DNA of 64,000 nucleotides from contig DASVEF010000255.1 of the NCBI GenBank assembly GCA_036380715.1, positions 17,329 through 81,328 on the forward strand, given 5' to 3'. Below, piece after piece: positions 35,300 to 45,008 of this stretch (positions are counted from its first letter, which is position 1; each line of letters opens with the position of its first letter). Both the position numbers and the translations under genes were made by a program. This stretch comes from UBA5704 sp036380715 (GTDB lineage: Bacteria > Acidobacteriota > Thermoanaerobaculia > Multivoradales > UBA5704). The notes under the pieces were generated by a model that did no database searches, was not told the origin of the DNA, and worked only from the letters and a program-made list of their open reading frames with translations.

Positions 35300-36742
35300 C
35301 GCATGGCGCACAACCTCCGCACCCAGAGCCATCAGGGCGGACCGGTCCAGCTTCCCTCGCGGCGTCCGCGGCATCTCCGGCACCAGGATCACGCTGCGCG
35401 GCACCTTGTGCGGCGCCAGGCGCTGCCGGCACCAGGCGAGGACCTCCTCGACCGAGACCCGGCCGGGGCGGCAGGCGATCACCGCGCGCAGCATCTCCCC
35501 GGACCTCTCCGGCATCGGCATTCCCAGCACCACCACCTCGTCGACGCCCGGCAGGTCGGCGAGCACCTCCTCGACCTCGCGCGGATTGACCTTCTTCCCC
35601 TTGATGTTGACCAGGTTGTCCAGACGGGCGCGCAGGACGAGCTCGCCGTCGCGCCACACGGCCAGGTCGCCGCCCACGAACCGGCCGTCCGCGAGCCGCG
35701 GATCGGGCTCGGGCAGGTAGTCAGACGCTACGGCTGGAGAATGGACGGTCACCACGCCCCCTCCATCCTGGGCATCGTCCGAGACCGGCTCCAGCACCAC
35801 CCGCACCCCCTCGACGGGCGTGCCGACCGTCCCGCGCTCCCCCGCCCCGCCCTCGCGGTCGTAGCAGATGCCACCGCACTCGCTGGCGCCGTAGAAGACG
35901 TGGACCGGCAATCCGTAGGTCTCGCGGAAGCGGCTGGCGGTCGCCGGCGCGAGCAGGGCGCCGGCGGTGAGCACCAGCCGCAGGGAGGAGGGCCAGGCCG
36001 GCGTCTCGGAGATCCGCAGCAGGGCGTCCAGATAGGCGGGGACCGTGGGGAAGACCGTGGCCTCCGCCTGCCGGGCCGCGGCCAGAGGGTCGAACAGCGT
36101 GCTCTCCTCGGGGAGGACCAGGACCGCGCCGCGGACCAGGGCGGTGACGGCCAGGCTCGACAGGCCGTAGGAATGAGACAGGGGGATCGCCGTCAGAAGC
36201 CGGTCGTCGTCCCGAATGCCCATGGTCGCCGCCAGGGCGGCCTCGTCGGCGGCCAGCGCCTCGGCCGGCGTCGCGATCCCGCGCGGCATCCCGGTCGAGC
36301 CCGAGGTGAGCTTCACCACGGCCACGTCAGGCAGAAGCGGCAGGGGAGGCGCGGCCTCCTCCAGATTCCGGGCGTCCTCCAGCGACCAGTCGTCCGGCCC
36401 CTCGGGCCAGCCGGTGCGGCAGCGGAGCAGGGCCGCGGCGCCGAGCCCGCGCACGATGCGCCGGCTCTCGGCCTCGGGCGTCTGGCCATCCATGAGGAGG
36501 GCGGCGAGACCGGCGCGGCGCAGGGCGACCAGCGAGGCGAGGAACCCCGGCCCGTTCGCGGCCACCAGACCGGCCACCGAGCCCGGCGGAAGGCCGAGCC
36601 TGGAGAGGACCGAGCCGGCGGCCCGGGCCAGGGCATCGACGTCGCCGCGGGTGGCCCGGCGCTCCGGGGAGACCACCAGCGGGGCGAGAGGGTCCTGCCG
36701 GGCAAGTCGTTCGAAAGACTGGAGGATAGAGTCCTGGGGCAT
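35297..36742 (-). CDS. AMP-forming acyl/aryl ligase (ANL superfamily)
   Basis: 481 residues. Adenylation motifs are complete: VVKLTSGSTGMPRG (A3), FPTVPAYLDALL, VFYGASECGGICYD (A5), GGDLAVWRDGELVLRARLDNLVNIKGKKVNP (A7-A8) and the C-terminal lysine in PRTPRGKLDR (A10). It likely activates a fatty or aromatic acid as AMP ester and loads CoA or the nearby ACP. It is read divergently from the ACP/ketosynthase genes with a 236-base promoter gap (36743-36978), where I see no other feature. Confidence 0.9.
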   Translation of the reverse strand: MPQDSILQSFERLARQDPLAPLVVSPERRATRGDVDALARAAGSVLSRLGLPPGSVAGLVAANGPGFLASLVALRRAGLAALLMDGQTPEAESRRIVRGLGAAALLRCRTGWPEGPDDWSLEDARNLEEAAPPLPLLPDVAVVKLTSGSTGMPRGIATPAEALAADEAALAATMGIRDDDRLLTAIPLSHSYGLSSLAVTALVRGAVLVLPEESTLFDPLAAARQAEATVFPTVPAYLDALLRISETPAWPSSLRLVLTAGALLAPATASRFRETYGLPVHVFYGASECGGICYDREGGAGERGTVGTPVEGVRVVLEPVSDDAQDGGGVVTVHSPAVASDYLPEPDPRLADGRFVGGDLAVWRDGELVLRARLDNLVNIKGKKVNPREVEEVLADLPGVDEVVVLGMPMPERSGEMLRAVIACRPGRVSVEEVLAWCRQRLAPHKVPRSVILVPEMPRTPRGKLDRSALMALGAEVVRHA

Positions 36743-36978
36743 GCGGAGCGCGTCTCGAGGTCGCCGGACAGCCGATCATACCAGGACGCCCTTGGAGAGG
36801 TTTGTCCGGAAATTTGCCACCGCACCCATGCGCACGCTAGCATGGAAGACCCGGTGCGCCGAGATCTCGCGGGCGGATGGCACAGTGGAATGCCCAGGTG
36901 CGGCGGCGGTGTTGCGTCTCGTGCCCCCGGCTCCTGAGGAGCACGGGGATACCACTGGGGGGCCAGAGGTTTTCTTTT

Positions 36979-37239
36979 ATGTCGGAAGTCATCGCGGTCC
37001 CGAACAGGATCAAGCGTCTCATCGTCGAAAGCCTGCATCTCGAGGGGATCAGGCCCGAGATGATCGAAGACGAGGCTCCGCTTTTCGGCGAAGGTCTCGG
37101 GCTCGACTCGGTCGACGCCCTGGAGCTGGTCGTCGCCCTGGAGAAGGAGTTCGGGATCAAGATCAAGAGCCAGGAGCTGGGCCGCGAGGTCTTCTCCTCC
37201 GTATCGAGCCTGTCGCAGTTCATCGAGGGACGAACCTAG
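36979..37239 (+). CDS. Acyl carrier protein
   Basis: 86 residues from ATG 36979. The phosphopantetheine site is GLDS with S44, in the helix II context GLGLDSVDALELVVALEKEFGIKI. It is the first gene of a plus-strand run ACP - KS - KS-like - GT2 - KR - MMPL - acyltransferase, so it most likely carries the growing chain for that pathway and not for housekeeping lipid synthesis. Confidence 0.92.
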   Translation: MSEVIAVPNRIKRLIVESLHLEGIRPEMIEDEAPLFGEGLGLDSVDALELVVALEKEFGIKIKSQELGREVFSSVSSLSQFIEGRT

Positions 37240-37263
37240 GGTCCAGGACGGGGGTCTCTCCGC

Positions 37264-38562
37264 ATGGGACATGAGATGGCGGCCGGCCCGGTCCGCCGCG
37301 TTGTGGTGAGCGGCATCGGCGCCGTCAGCGGCCTCGGGTGGGGTGCGGAGGCCCTCTGGGAAGGGCTGCGCTCGGGACGCACGGCGATCCAGCCCTTCCG
37401 CCGCTTCGATCACACACTGCACCGCACCCACCTGGCGGCCGAGGCCGCCGATCCCCCGGCCGACTTCATCCGCAGCGTTCCCGGCTGGCAGCGCCTCAGC
37501 GTGGCCGACCGGTTCGCGCTCTTCGCCGCCCTGGAGGCGGTGCGCCAGGCCGGGATCGAGACTCCGTTCCATCTCCACGGAGACGCCCCAGTCGGGCAAG
37601 TCGGGCTCTGGTTCGGCAGCAGCACCGGCGCCATGTTCGAAGCCGAGTCCTTCTTCCACGCCTTTGTGACCGACCGGCGGCGTTCGCGCCTGCGCGACCT
37701 CGCCTCGCATCAGGTCAACGGCCCTGGGGACGCGGTCGCCCGCCACCTCGGCGTGACCGGGCCGGTGCAGACGGTCTCCTCGGCCTGCGCCTCGGGCGCC
37801 CTGGCGCTGGGCGCGGCCTTGGCGGCGGTCCGCTCCGGCGAGGTGGACGTGGCCATCGCCGGCGGCTCCGACTCCCTCTGCCAGCTCACCTACGCCGGCT
37901 TCAACGCCCTGCGCTCGGTCGACGAGGTCCCCTGCCGCCCGTTCCGCGGCAGCCGCGCCGGCATGTCGTTCGGCGAAGGGGCGGCCGTCCTGGTTTTGGA
38001 GCCGCTGGAACGGGTGCTGGCCCGGGGGGGCAGGCCGCTCGCCGAATTCTGCGGCGCCGGAGCGTCCTGCGACGCCCATCACATGACCGCGCCGGATCCC
38101 AGCGGAGTGGGCGCCGCGGCCGCCCTCTCGGCGGCTCTGCGCGACGCCGGGCTTCCCGCCGAGGCCGTGGGCTTCGTCAACGCCCACGGCACGGGCACGC
38201 CGCTCAATGACGCGGCCGAGTGGAACGCCCTGCGGCGGGTCTTCGGCGACAGGGCGGGCGAGATTCCGGTGGTCGCGACCAAGGCGCTGCTCGGGCACCT
38301 GCTCGGCTCCGCCGGAGCGATCGAAGCGGTAGCGACCATCCTCTGCCTGCTCCATGGCGAGCTGCATCCGGTCCCCACCTGCCAGGAGGCGTCCGCCCTG
38401 GCCTCTGAAGAGACTTCGGACCTCCCCGTGAACCTGGTCCTCGACCGTCCGCTCCCACTACCCCCCCTGCCCGACACCCGGGCCGCGGTCTCGACCAGCC
38501 TGGCGTTCGGCGGATCGAACGCCGCTCTCGTCTTCTCGCGGTGGGTGGGCCCGGCCGCTTGA
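37264..38562 (+). CDS. Beta-ketoacyl-ACP synthase (FabF type)
   Basis: 432 residues. The catalytic triad is intact: C175 in VSSACASGA, H308 in NAHGTGTPLND and H345 in KALLGHLLGSAG (with K340). The N-terminal VVVSGIGAVSGLG is typical of the family. It should extend the ACP-bound chain by decarboxylative condensation. It pairs with the overlapping downstream KS-like gene, as in type II polyketide and aryl-polyene systems. Confidence 0.92.
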   Translation: MGHEMAAGPVRRVVVSGIGAVSGLGWGAEALWEGLRSGRTAIQPFRRFDHTLHRTHLAAEAADPPADFIRSVPGWQRLSVADRFALFAALEAVRQAGIETPFHLHGDAPVGQVGLWFGSSTGAMFEAESFFHAFVTDRRRSRLRDLASHQVNGPGDAVARHLGVTGPVQTVSSACASGALALGAALAAVRSGEVDVAIAGGSDSLCQLTYAGFNALRSVDEVPCRPFRGSRAGMSFGEGAAVLVLEPLERVLARGGRPLAEFCGAGASCDAHHMTAPDPSGVGAAAALSAALRDAGLPAEAVGFVNAHGTGTPLNDAAEWNALRRVFGDRAGEIPVVATKALLGHLLGSAGAIEAVATILCLLHGELHPVPTCQEASALASEETSDLPVNLVLDRPLPLPPLPDTRAAVSTSLAFGGSNAALVFSRWVGPAA

Positions 38563-39788
38563 GCCGCGCGGTCCTCGTCACCGGGCTGGGGACCGTTGGC
38601 GCCTACGGCTGCGGCGGCGACAGCCTGCGGCGGCTCCTAGCCTCTTCCGATCCCTCCCCCCTGCTCTCCGAGGTCGACCGCTCCGCGGGCTACCACGCCG
38701 AGGGCGGCGCCCGGCTCGCCTTCCTGACCCGGGGCGTGAGCCTCGTCGAGCACGTGGCGCCTGGCGAGGCCCGGCGCATGAGCCCGCCCTCCAAGCTCGC
38801 CGTGGCCGCGGCCCGCATGGCCCTCCGCTGCGCCGGGTTCGCGGACGCCCGCTGCGACCGGGAGGAGACGGCCGTGGTGATCGCCACGGCGTTCGGCCCC
38901 TCCTCCTATTCCGAGGCCCTGCTCAGACAGATCCTCTTCGAAGGGCCGGAGTCGACGTCGCCGTTCTACTTCACCGAGAGCGTAGCCAACGCGCCCGCGG
39001 CCCAGGTCGCGATCCTCTGCCGGGCGCGCGGCCCGAGCGTGACGATCTGCCAGCGCGAAGCCGGAGCGCTCCAGGCCGTGGCCCAGGGCGCCGCCGACGT
39101 GCTCTCCGGCCGTGCTCCGCGCTCTCTCGCCGGCTCCGTCGAGGAGATGACGCCGCTGCTCCACGCCCTGCTCGACCGCTTCGGCGCTCTGGCGCGCCCC
39201 GACGAGGACGGCGAGGAGGCCGCGCGCCCCTTCGACCGCCGCCGCGACGGCTTCCTGGCCTCCGAAGGCGCGACGATGCTGCTGCTGGAGGACGAGGAAA
39301 GCGCCGGCGAGCGGGGGGGCCGCGCCCTGGCGCGCGTGCTCGCCTGGGGGAGCGCCTTCGATCCGACCGCCTCGCAGACCGGTTGGGGCACGGGACACAC
39401 CCATCTCGCCCGCTCGCTGCGCCGCTGCCTGGAGCGCGCCGGGCTGAGGATTGAAGATATCGACCGCATCGTCTCCGGCGCCTCCGGCTCGCGCGGCGGC
39501 GACCGGCTGGAAGCGCTGACCCTGCGCGCCGCCTGGGGCGACCGCCCGCTGCCGCCGGTCCTCGCGCCCAAGGCGGCGGTGGGGGAGTACGGCGGCGGAT
39601 TCCTGGGCGCCGCGGTGCTGGCCGCGGCCGGGAGCTGCTTCGGCCCGGCCGCCGGCTTCCAGGAGCCCGATCCCGAGCTCGGGATCGCCCTGCACGACGG
39701 CTCCCCCCTGCCGCGCCCGTCCACCGTCCTGGTTACCAGCCTCGCCGCCGGAGGCGCGGCCTCGTGGCTGGTGCTGGGATCGCCATAG
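38559..39788 (+). CDS. Ketosynthase-like partner lacking catalytic residues (chain-length-factor-like)
   Basis: 409 residues from TTG 38559 (TTGA overlap); GTG 38541 is the alternative and adds 6 residues. The thiolase fold is clear (VLVTGLGTVGAYG, FYFTESVANAPAAQVAI, FLASEGATMLLLED). The active-site segment reads TICQREAGAL where the partner has SACASGAL, so the Cys is displaced. The His motifs have become SGASGSRGG and VGEYGGG. Such inactive partners form KS/CLF heterodimers that set chain length in type II systems. A role in decarboxylation or structure is inferred from this. Confidence 0.85.
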   Translation: MSRAVLVTGLGTVGAYGCGGDSLRRLLASSDPSPLLSEVDRSAGYHAEGGARLAFLTRGVSLVEHVAPGEARRMSPPSKLAVAAARMALRCAGFADARCDREETAVVIATAFGPSSYSEALLRQILFEGPESTSPFYFTESVANAPAAQVAILCRARGPSVTICQREAGALQAVAQGAADVLSGRAPRSLAGSVEEMTPLLHALLDRFGALARPDEDGEEAARPFDRRRDGFLASEGATMLLLEDEESAGERGGRALARVLAWGSAFDPTASQTGWGTGHTHLARSLRRCLERAGLRIEDIDRIVSGASGSRGGDRLEALTLRAAWGDRPLPPVLAPKAAVGEYGGGFLGAAVLAAAGSCFGPAAGFQEPDPELGIALHDGSPLPRPSTVLVTSLAAGGAASWLVLGSP

Positions 39789-39799
39789 AATCCCACTCC

Positions 39800-40516
39800 A
39801 TGAGCGCCACGATGAGGACAACGGAGCTCCGCGTCGCCGCCGCCATCCCCGCCTACCAGGCCGCGCCGTCCGTCGGCGGCGTGGTACGGGGCGCCCTCCA
39901 GCTCCTCCCCGAGGTGCTGGTGATCGATGACGGATCGACCGACGCCACGGCCGAAGAGGCCGGGCGGGCGGGGGCGCGGGTGGTCTCGTTCTCCTGCAAC
40001 CGGGGCAAGGGGGCGGCCCTGCATGCGGCCTTCGACGACCTGTTCGGCCGTGGCTACGACGGCGTGATCACCCTCGACGCCGACGGCCAACACCTGCCTG
40101 AGGAGATCCCCAAGCTGCTCGCGGCCGTGGCCGGGGGGGGCGACCTGATCCTCGGAGTGCGCGATCACCTGTTCGGCGAGATGAGCGCCGTTCGCCGCGC
40201 CAGCAACCGGCTCTCGTCCAAGGCCATCTCCTTCGCCGCCGGGCAGCGGCTGAACGACATCCAGACCGGTTTCCGCTTCTACAGCCGCCGCCTCGTCGAG
40301 ACGGTCGGTTTCCCCGAAGCGCGCTTCGAGGCCGAGAGCGCGGTGGTGGTGCGGGCGGCGCGGCGCGGTTTCCACGTGGTCACCGTGCCCGTGCGCCTGG
40401 GCTTCGCGGACGGCCGGACCACCAGCCATTACCGTCCCCTGCTCGACAGTCTGAGGATCGCCGGCGCGGTCACCCGCGCCCGGCTGGAGATGCTGGGATG
40501 GGCACGGTCCTCGTAA
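39800..40516 (+). CDS. Family 2 glycosyltransferase
   Basis: 238 residues from ATG 39800. GT-A features: VAAAIPAYQA, VLVIDDGSTDAT (donor site), GKGAALHAAF, ITLDADGQH (DxD region) and the later FRFYSRRL. It resembles dolichyl-phosphate-mannose-synthase-like GT2 enzymes. A GT2 next to an LpxL-like acyltransferase is typical of aryl-polyene clusters, where it is thought to help attach the polyene to a lipid. It overlaps the reductase gene by 19 bases. Confidence 0.88.
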   Translation: MSATMRTTELRVAAAIPAYQAAPSVGGVVRGALQLLPEVLVIDDGSTDATAEEAGRAGARVVSFSCNRGKGAALHAAFDDLFGRGYDGVITLDADGQHLPEEIPKLLAAVAGGGDLILGVRDHLFGEMSAVRRASNRLSSKAISFAAGQRLNDIQTGFRFYSRRLVETVGFPEARFEAESAVVVRAARRGFHVVTVPVRLGFADGRTTSHYRPLLDSLRIAGAVTRARLEMLGWARSS

Positions 40517-41235
40517 CCGGCGGTACCCGCGGCATCGGCCGGGCGATCGTCGAGGCCCTGCTCGCGGAGACCGCGGAGCCCTCGGAACGCCGAGTGGCCT
40601 TCACCTGGCGCTCGGAGGAGGCCGCCGCGCGGGAGATCGAAGACGCTTCGCGAGGGCGGGCGCGCGCCTTCCAGCTCGACCTGCTCGACCGCGCCCGGCC
40701 GGACGACGTGGTCGCCGAGGCCGAGGAGGCGCTGGGGCCGATCGAAGGGCTGGTCAACAACGCGGGCGTCCGCCGCGAGTCGCTGCTCGCGCTGACCTCG
40801 GACGACGACTGGGACGCGGTCGTCGACACCAACCTGGGCGGCCTCTTCCGCTGCTGCCGGGCGGTGCTGCGGGGGATGATGGTGCGGCGGCGCGGCGCAA
40901 TCGTCAACGTCGCCTCGCTCTCCGCCTTCCACGGCGTGGCCGGCCAGGCCGCCTACGCCGCCTCCAAGGCCGGCATCCTCGGCCTCACCCGCTCGCTGGC
41001 GCGCGAGGTGGGCAAGCGAGGAGTGCGCGTCAACGCCGTCGTGCCCGGGTTCGTGGCCACCGACCTGACCGCGGGCCTGCCGCAATCGGCGGTCGATCGC
41101 CTGCGCGCCGGCGAGTGCCTGCCCGGCGGCGCCAGCGCGGGCTCGGTCGCCGACGCCGTGCTGTTCCTGCTCTCCGACCGCGCCGCCGCGATCACCGGCC
41201 AGACCCTGGTGGTGGACGCGGGGGCGTCGGCCTGA
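40498..41235 (+). CDS. 3-oxoacyl-ACP reductase (FabG-like SDR)
   Basis: 245 residues. Short-chain dehydrogenase motifs: VTGGTRGIG cofactor loop, NNAG at 87-90, S140, Y153 and K157 in YAASK, and the final ITGQTLVVDAG. It should reduce the beta-keto group formed by the adjacent ketosynthase with NAD(P)H. Strong overlap with the GT2 gene indicates co-translation. Confidence 0.93.
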   Translation: MGTVLVTGGTRGIGRAIVEALLAETAEPSERRVAFTWRSEEAAAREIEDASRGRARAFQLDLLDRARPDDVVAEAEEALGPIEGLVNNAGVRRESLLALTSDDDWDAVVDTNLGGLFRCCRAVLRGMMVRRRGAIVNVASLSAFHGVAGQAAYAASKAGILGLTRSLAREVGKRGVRVNAVVPGFVATDLTAGLPQSAVDRLRAGECLPGGASAGSVADAVLFLLSDRAAAITGQTLVVDAGASA

Positions 41236-41256
41236 GCCGGGCTCCGGTCGATCTCC

Positions 41257-43743
41257 ATGGCGCTCGCCACCCGTCTCGCCGCCGCGATCCTCCGCCGTCC
41301 GCGGATCGTCCTCGCCGTCTCCCTGGCCGCGACGCTGGTGGCCCTCGTCCCGGCTTCCCGCTTCCGCGTGGACGCGAACCTCGCCTCCCTGCTGCCGGAA
41401 CGGGCTCCGGCCGCGGAGGACTACCGGGTCTTCCTGGAGACCTTCGGCGGCTTCGAGAAGGTCTTTGTGCTGGTGCGCTCGCCCGGGACCCGGCTGGAAG
41501 ACCCGGCGCCGCTGATCGACGCGGCCGAGTCGCTCGCGGCGATCCTCGGCCGGAGCCCCGAGGTGGCGGAGGCCCGCTCCGGTATTACCGAGGAAGACGA
41601 GCGGTTCTTCCTCGAATACGTCGGCCCCCGCATGCCCCTGCTGATGGGTGGAGACTGGCGCTCCGAGCTCGCTCCGCGGCTCGAGCCCGAGGCCATCCGC
41701 CGGCGGGTCGCGGCCATGCGGCAGGCGATGCGCGGCCCGGCCGGCGCGGTCGAGGCGCAGCTCTTCAAGGCCGATCCGCTCGGGCTCTCCGAAGGGATGA
41801 TCGCCCGCGCCTCGGCCTCGCTGCCCGTGGAGCCGCTGAGCGGCGCGTTCCTGTCGCGCGAGGGGGACGCGACCCTGGTGATCCTCACGCCGTCGCGGGC
41901 GGAGATCGACCCCGCGGGTGGGCGCGCCCTGCTCGCCGACCTGGAGAAGGCGTACGCCCAGGTGCGGCGGGAGTCCGGCATCCCCCTGGAATTCGACGCC
42001 GTGGGCGGGCCGATCTACGCGGCCCAGGACGAGGCCCTGCTGCGCTCCGACCTCACCCGGACGTCGCTGGCGTCGGCCACGGGCGTGCTGGTCCTACTGC
42101 TGCTCGGCTTCGGCGGCGGCTTCATCCCGGCGGTGATCCTGGCGTCGGTGATCGCCGGCCTGATCTGGACCGCCGCCGTGGCCGCGCTCTGGCTCGGCAG
42201 CATCTCGGTGGTCGGCGTGGGGTTCGCCGCCGCCCTGGTGGGCATGGGGGTCGAGTACGGCATCCACGCCGGCGCCCGTTTCCGCCAGCTCCGGCTGGAG
42301 GGGCGCGAGCCGGCCCTGGCGCTCGCCGGGACCTTCCGCGATCCGGGGCCGGGGATCGTCTCCTCCGCGCTGACCACCGCCGCCGGCCTCGGCGCGCTCT
42401 GCCTGGCGCACTTCCGGCCGCTCCGCGAGCTGGGCCAGGTGCTCACCGTGGGTGTGCTGGTGACCCTGGTGACCACGGCCACACTGGGCGCCTCGCTGCT
42501 GCTGGCGCTGCCGGGCGGATCGCGGGTGCGCACGCCCAGGCTCTGGCTGCGCTTCGGCTTCCCGGCGCTGAAAGCGGTCGTGGGCCAGGCCACCCGCCGC
42601 CCGCTCGTCACCTTGGGGATGGCCGCGCTCCTCTCGACCCTCTCGGTCTGGGGCGTCTCCCGCCTCGACCTGAGCACCGACCTGCGCTCCCTCCGCCCGG
42701 AGGACCACCCTTCGCTGCGCGCCGAAGAGTTGCTGGTGGAGAAATTCGCCGTCGGGCTCGACACGTTCACTGTAATCGCCCGGGGGCGCGATCTCGGCGA
42801 GGCGCTGGACCGGGCGGCCAAGGTCCGGCCGATCCTGGAGGCCCGCCTGGGACCCGAGGCGGAGATCACGACGCCGTCCGACTGGCTCGTCCTGGGAGAG
42901 CGCCGGGCTCGGCGCCTGCGCGAGCTGAAGACCCTGCCACTGGAACGCGCCGCGGACGACTTCACGCGCGAGCTGACCGTCGCCGGCTTCAAGCTCGCCC
43001 CCTTCGCCCCGGGCCTGGACGTCCTGCGCGCCCTCGGAAGGGGGAAGGAGCCGGGCGTGCCCGCGCCGGAGGACTGGCCACGCTGGATGTCCGAGCTGGT
43101 GAAGACCACCCCCGAGGGCGCGGCCGTGGCCGTCCACATCCGGGTGCCGCTGGGTCGTCTGGATCGGGCTTTTGCGGTCCCGGCGGAAGATCTGGCGCGG
43201 GATCTCGCCGCGGCCTCGCCGGGCCTGGCGCTCGCGTCGGTCCCCCGGGTGGGCGCCGAGCTGCGTGGCCTGGCCTTCCAGGACCTGCGGCGGTCGAGCG
43301 CCGTGGCTCTGGCCCTGGTCGCCCTCGTGGTGATCGTCTCCGTCCGCGGCCGGATGGCCGACGCGCTCCTCTCGGGGCTGCCGCTGGCCCTGGGCTGCCT
43401 GTGGACCTTCGGCCTCTGGGGCGCCTTCGGTGGGCACGTGGACATCCTGGCGATCTCGACGCTGCCGGTCCTCTTCGGCACCGGGATCGACCTCGGGGTC
43501 CACGCCGTCCACGGCGGGCGCGTGCGGCCGGAGACGGGAATCCGCGGCACGGTTGAAGAATCCGGGCTCGCGATGCTGTTGATTACTTTGACGACGGGCG
43601 TGGGCTTCGGGAGCCTCGGCTCGTCGCGGGTCCCCGGCCTGCAGAACGCCGGGACCCTGGTCGCCTTGGGCGTCTCCGCCTGCCTCGTGGCCACCTTCCT
43701 GGTCCTGCCGGCGCTGGAGGCATTGTTCCGGAGGCGTGGATGA
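41257..43743 (+). CDS. MMPL/RND-superfamily lipid exporter
   Basis: 828 residues in two repeated halves. Each has one N-terminal helix, a large periplasmic loop and about five membrane helices (for example GVLVLLLLGFGGGFIPAVILASVIAGL and SAVALALVALVVIVSV). The MMPL signature region GMGVEYGIHAGARFR and its second-half equivalent GTGIDLGVHAVHGG are visible. In related clusters this protein moves the finished lipid-like pigment across the inner membrane. HpnN-type hopanoid transport is the alternative. Confidence 0.9.
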   Translation: MALATRLAAAILRRPRIVLAVSLAATLVALVPASRFRVDANLASLLPERAPAAEDYRVFLETFGGFEKVFVLVRSPGTRLEDPAPLIDAAESLAAILGRSPEVAEARSGITEEDERFFLEYVGPRMPLLMGGDWRSELAPRLEPEAIRRRVAAMRQAMRGPAGAVEAQLFKADPLGLSEGMIARASASLPVEPLSGAFLSREGDATLVILTPSRAEIDPAGGRALLADLEKAYAQVRRESGIPLEFDAVGGPIYAAQDEALLRSDLTRTSLASATGVLVLLLLGFGGGFIPAVILASVIAGLIWTAAVAALWLGSISVVGVGFAAALVGMGVEYGIHAGARFRQLRLEGREPALALAGTFRDPGPGIVSSALTTAAGLGALCLAHFRPLRELGQVLTVGVLVTLVTTATLGASLLLALPGGSRVRTPRLWLRFGFPALKAVVGQATRRPLVTLGMAALLSTLSVWGVSRLDLSTDLRSLRPEDHPSLRAEELLVEKFAVGLDTFTVIARGRDLGEALDRAAKVRPILEARLGPEAEITTPSDWLVLGERRARRLRELKTLPLERAADDFTRELTVAGFKLAPFAPGLDVLRALGRGKEPGVPAPEDWPRWMSELVKTTPEGAAVAVHIRVPLGRLDRAFAVPAEDLARDLAAASPGLALASVPRVGAELRGLAFQDLRRSSAVALALVALVVIVSVRGRMADALLSGLPLALGCLWTFGLWGAFGGHVDILAISTLPVLFGTGIDLGVHAVHGGRVRPETGIRGTVEESGLAMLLITLTTGVGFGSLGSSRVPGLQNAGTLVALGVSACLVATFLVLPALEALFRRRG

Positions 43744-43795
43744 GCGAAAATAGATAAGCTCCCGAGAGTCGGTAAGAAGTCGAGGTCTCTGTTTC

Positions 43796-44755
43796 ATGGA
43801 AGCTGTCGTCTCACGCAGAGCTGCGCCTCAGGCGCCTCCTCACGCTCCAGAAGCCGGCTGGGTCCGGCGTCTGCTCGGGCCGTTCTACGTCACGGCCGTC
43901 TTCTGGTTCCGCCTCCACCGTTTCGGAGTGAGGATACTCCCCTCCTGGGCCATGAGCCTGCTCATGCCCTTCTTCGTCGGCTTCTTCTTCGTCGCCCTGC
44001 GCAACATCCGGGCGGCGCTCGCGGCGAACCTGGTGCCGGTGCTCGGCCCTTGCGGCTGGTGGGAGCGCCAGCGCCGCATCTTCCGCAGCCTGTGGACCTT
44101 CTCCTGGTGCCTCTCGGAGCGCTACGAGCGGCTGAGCACCGAGCGCCAGTTCCTGGTCGGCGCCGAGGGGCTGGAGAACTGGAGGGAGCTGAATGCTTCG
44201 GGCAAGGGCTTCCTCCTGGTCACCGCGCACGTTGGGGCCTGGGAGGTGGGCTCGATGCTGCCCGCCTGCCAGGAGGCGCGCAAGGTCCACGTCGTCCGCG
44301 AGGCCGAGACCGATCCGAGGGCTCAGCGCTTCTTCGCGGACCTGATCCGCAAGGCCGGGGGAGACCTCTACACGACGCACTTCGCCGAAGACCCGCAACT
44401 CGGCATGATCCTGCTCGACGCCTTGCGCGACGGCGAGATCGTGGCGCTCCAGGGTGACCGCCCGCGCTCGGGCGGCCGGACAGCGCGGATTACCCTCTTC
44501 GGGCGCTCTTTCCCGATGCCGGTCGGCCCTGCCATCCTGGCCCGCACCGCCGAAGTCCCCATCCTCCCGGTCTTCGTCTTCCGGGAAGGGCGCCTGCGCT
44601 ACCGCTGCGCCATCCGTCCACCCATCCACGTGGCCAAGACCGCGAACCGTCACGCCGACCTGGAAGGGGCGATGCAGCGGTTCACCGATGAGCTCCAGTG
44701 GGCCATCTCCCACCGGCCGCACCAGTGGTTCTGCTTCCGGAAGGTGTGGGAGTGA
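43796..44755 (+). CDS. LpxL/HtrB-like lysophospholipid acyltransferase
   Basis: 319 residues. An N-terminal membrane-binding segment is followed by the acyltransferase core: LLVTAHVGAWE with H145 and E150 as the catalytic HX4E pair, VVREAETDPRAQRFF, VALQGDRPRSGGRT and PILPVFVFREGRLRYR. It should transfer an acyl chain to a lipid or glycolipid at the inner membrane, as in the aryl-polyene pathway. The last ~80 bases of the gene are duplicated at 45455, beyond a vapBC module. Confidence 0.9.
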   Translation: MEAVVSRRAAPQAPPHAPEAGWVRRLLGPFYVTAVFWFRLHRFGVRILPSWAMSLLMPFFVGFFFVALRNIRAALAANLVPVLGPCGWWERQRRIFRSLWTFSWCLSERYERLSTERQFLVGAEGLENWRELNASGKGFLLVTAHVGAWEVGSMLPACQEARKVHVVREAETDPRAQRFFADLIRKAGGDLYTTHFAEDPQLGMILLDALRDGEIVALQGDRPRSGGRTARITLFGRSFPMPVGPAILARTAEVPILPVFVFREGRLRYRCAIRPPIHVAKTANRHADLEGAMQRFTDELQWAISHRPHQWFCFRKVWE

Positions 44756-44780
44756 CGATCTGGAGTGAGATAATGGAGCT

Positions 44781-45008
44781 ATGACTACGTTGACATTGGA
44801 GATTGAAGAGGACCTCGCGCGCCGGCTCGCCGAACGCGCCCGACGGCATGGAATCTCCCTGGAAGAAGAGGCTCGCAGCGCCCTCACAGAATCCCTCGAA
44901 AAGGATTGGGCAAGCTTCTGGGCGAAGACGGAACAGATCCGCAAGAGCCTGAAAGGGCGAACTTTCACCGACAGTGCGGCTCTGATTCGCGAGGACCGGG
45001 ACCGGTGA
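44781..45008 (+). CDS. vapB: VapB/FitA-like antitoxin
   Basis: 75 residues. A ribbon-helix-helix start (TTLTLEIEEDLARRLAERARRHGISLEEEARSAL) precedes a toxin-binding tail. It overlaps the PIN gene by 4 bases (GTGA). It lies only 25 bases after the acyltransferase stop, inside what is otherwise a biosynthetic run. Part of its 3' half is found again at 45531. Confidence 0.85.
   Translation: MTTLTLEIEEDLARRLAERARRHGISLEEEARSALTESLEKDWASFWAKTEQIRKSLKGRTFTDSAALIREDRDR

Noticed and set aside
42015..43797. Two long minus frames (559 and 567 residues)
   Set aside because: Shadow of the MMPL exporter gene; Ser/Arg- or Gln/Glu-rich with no domain.
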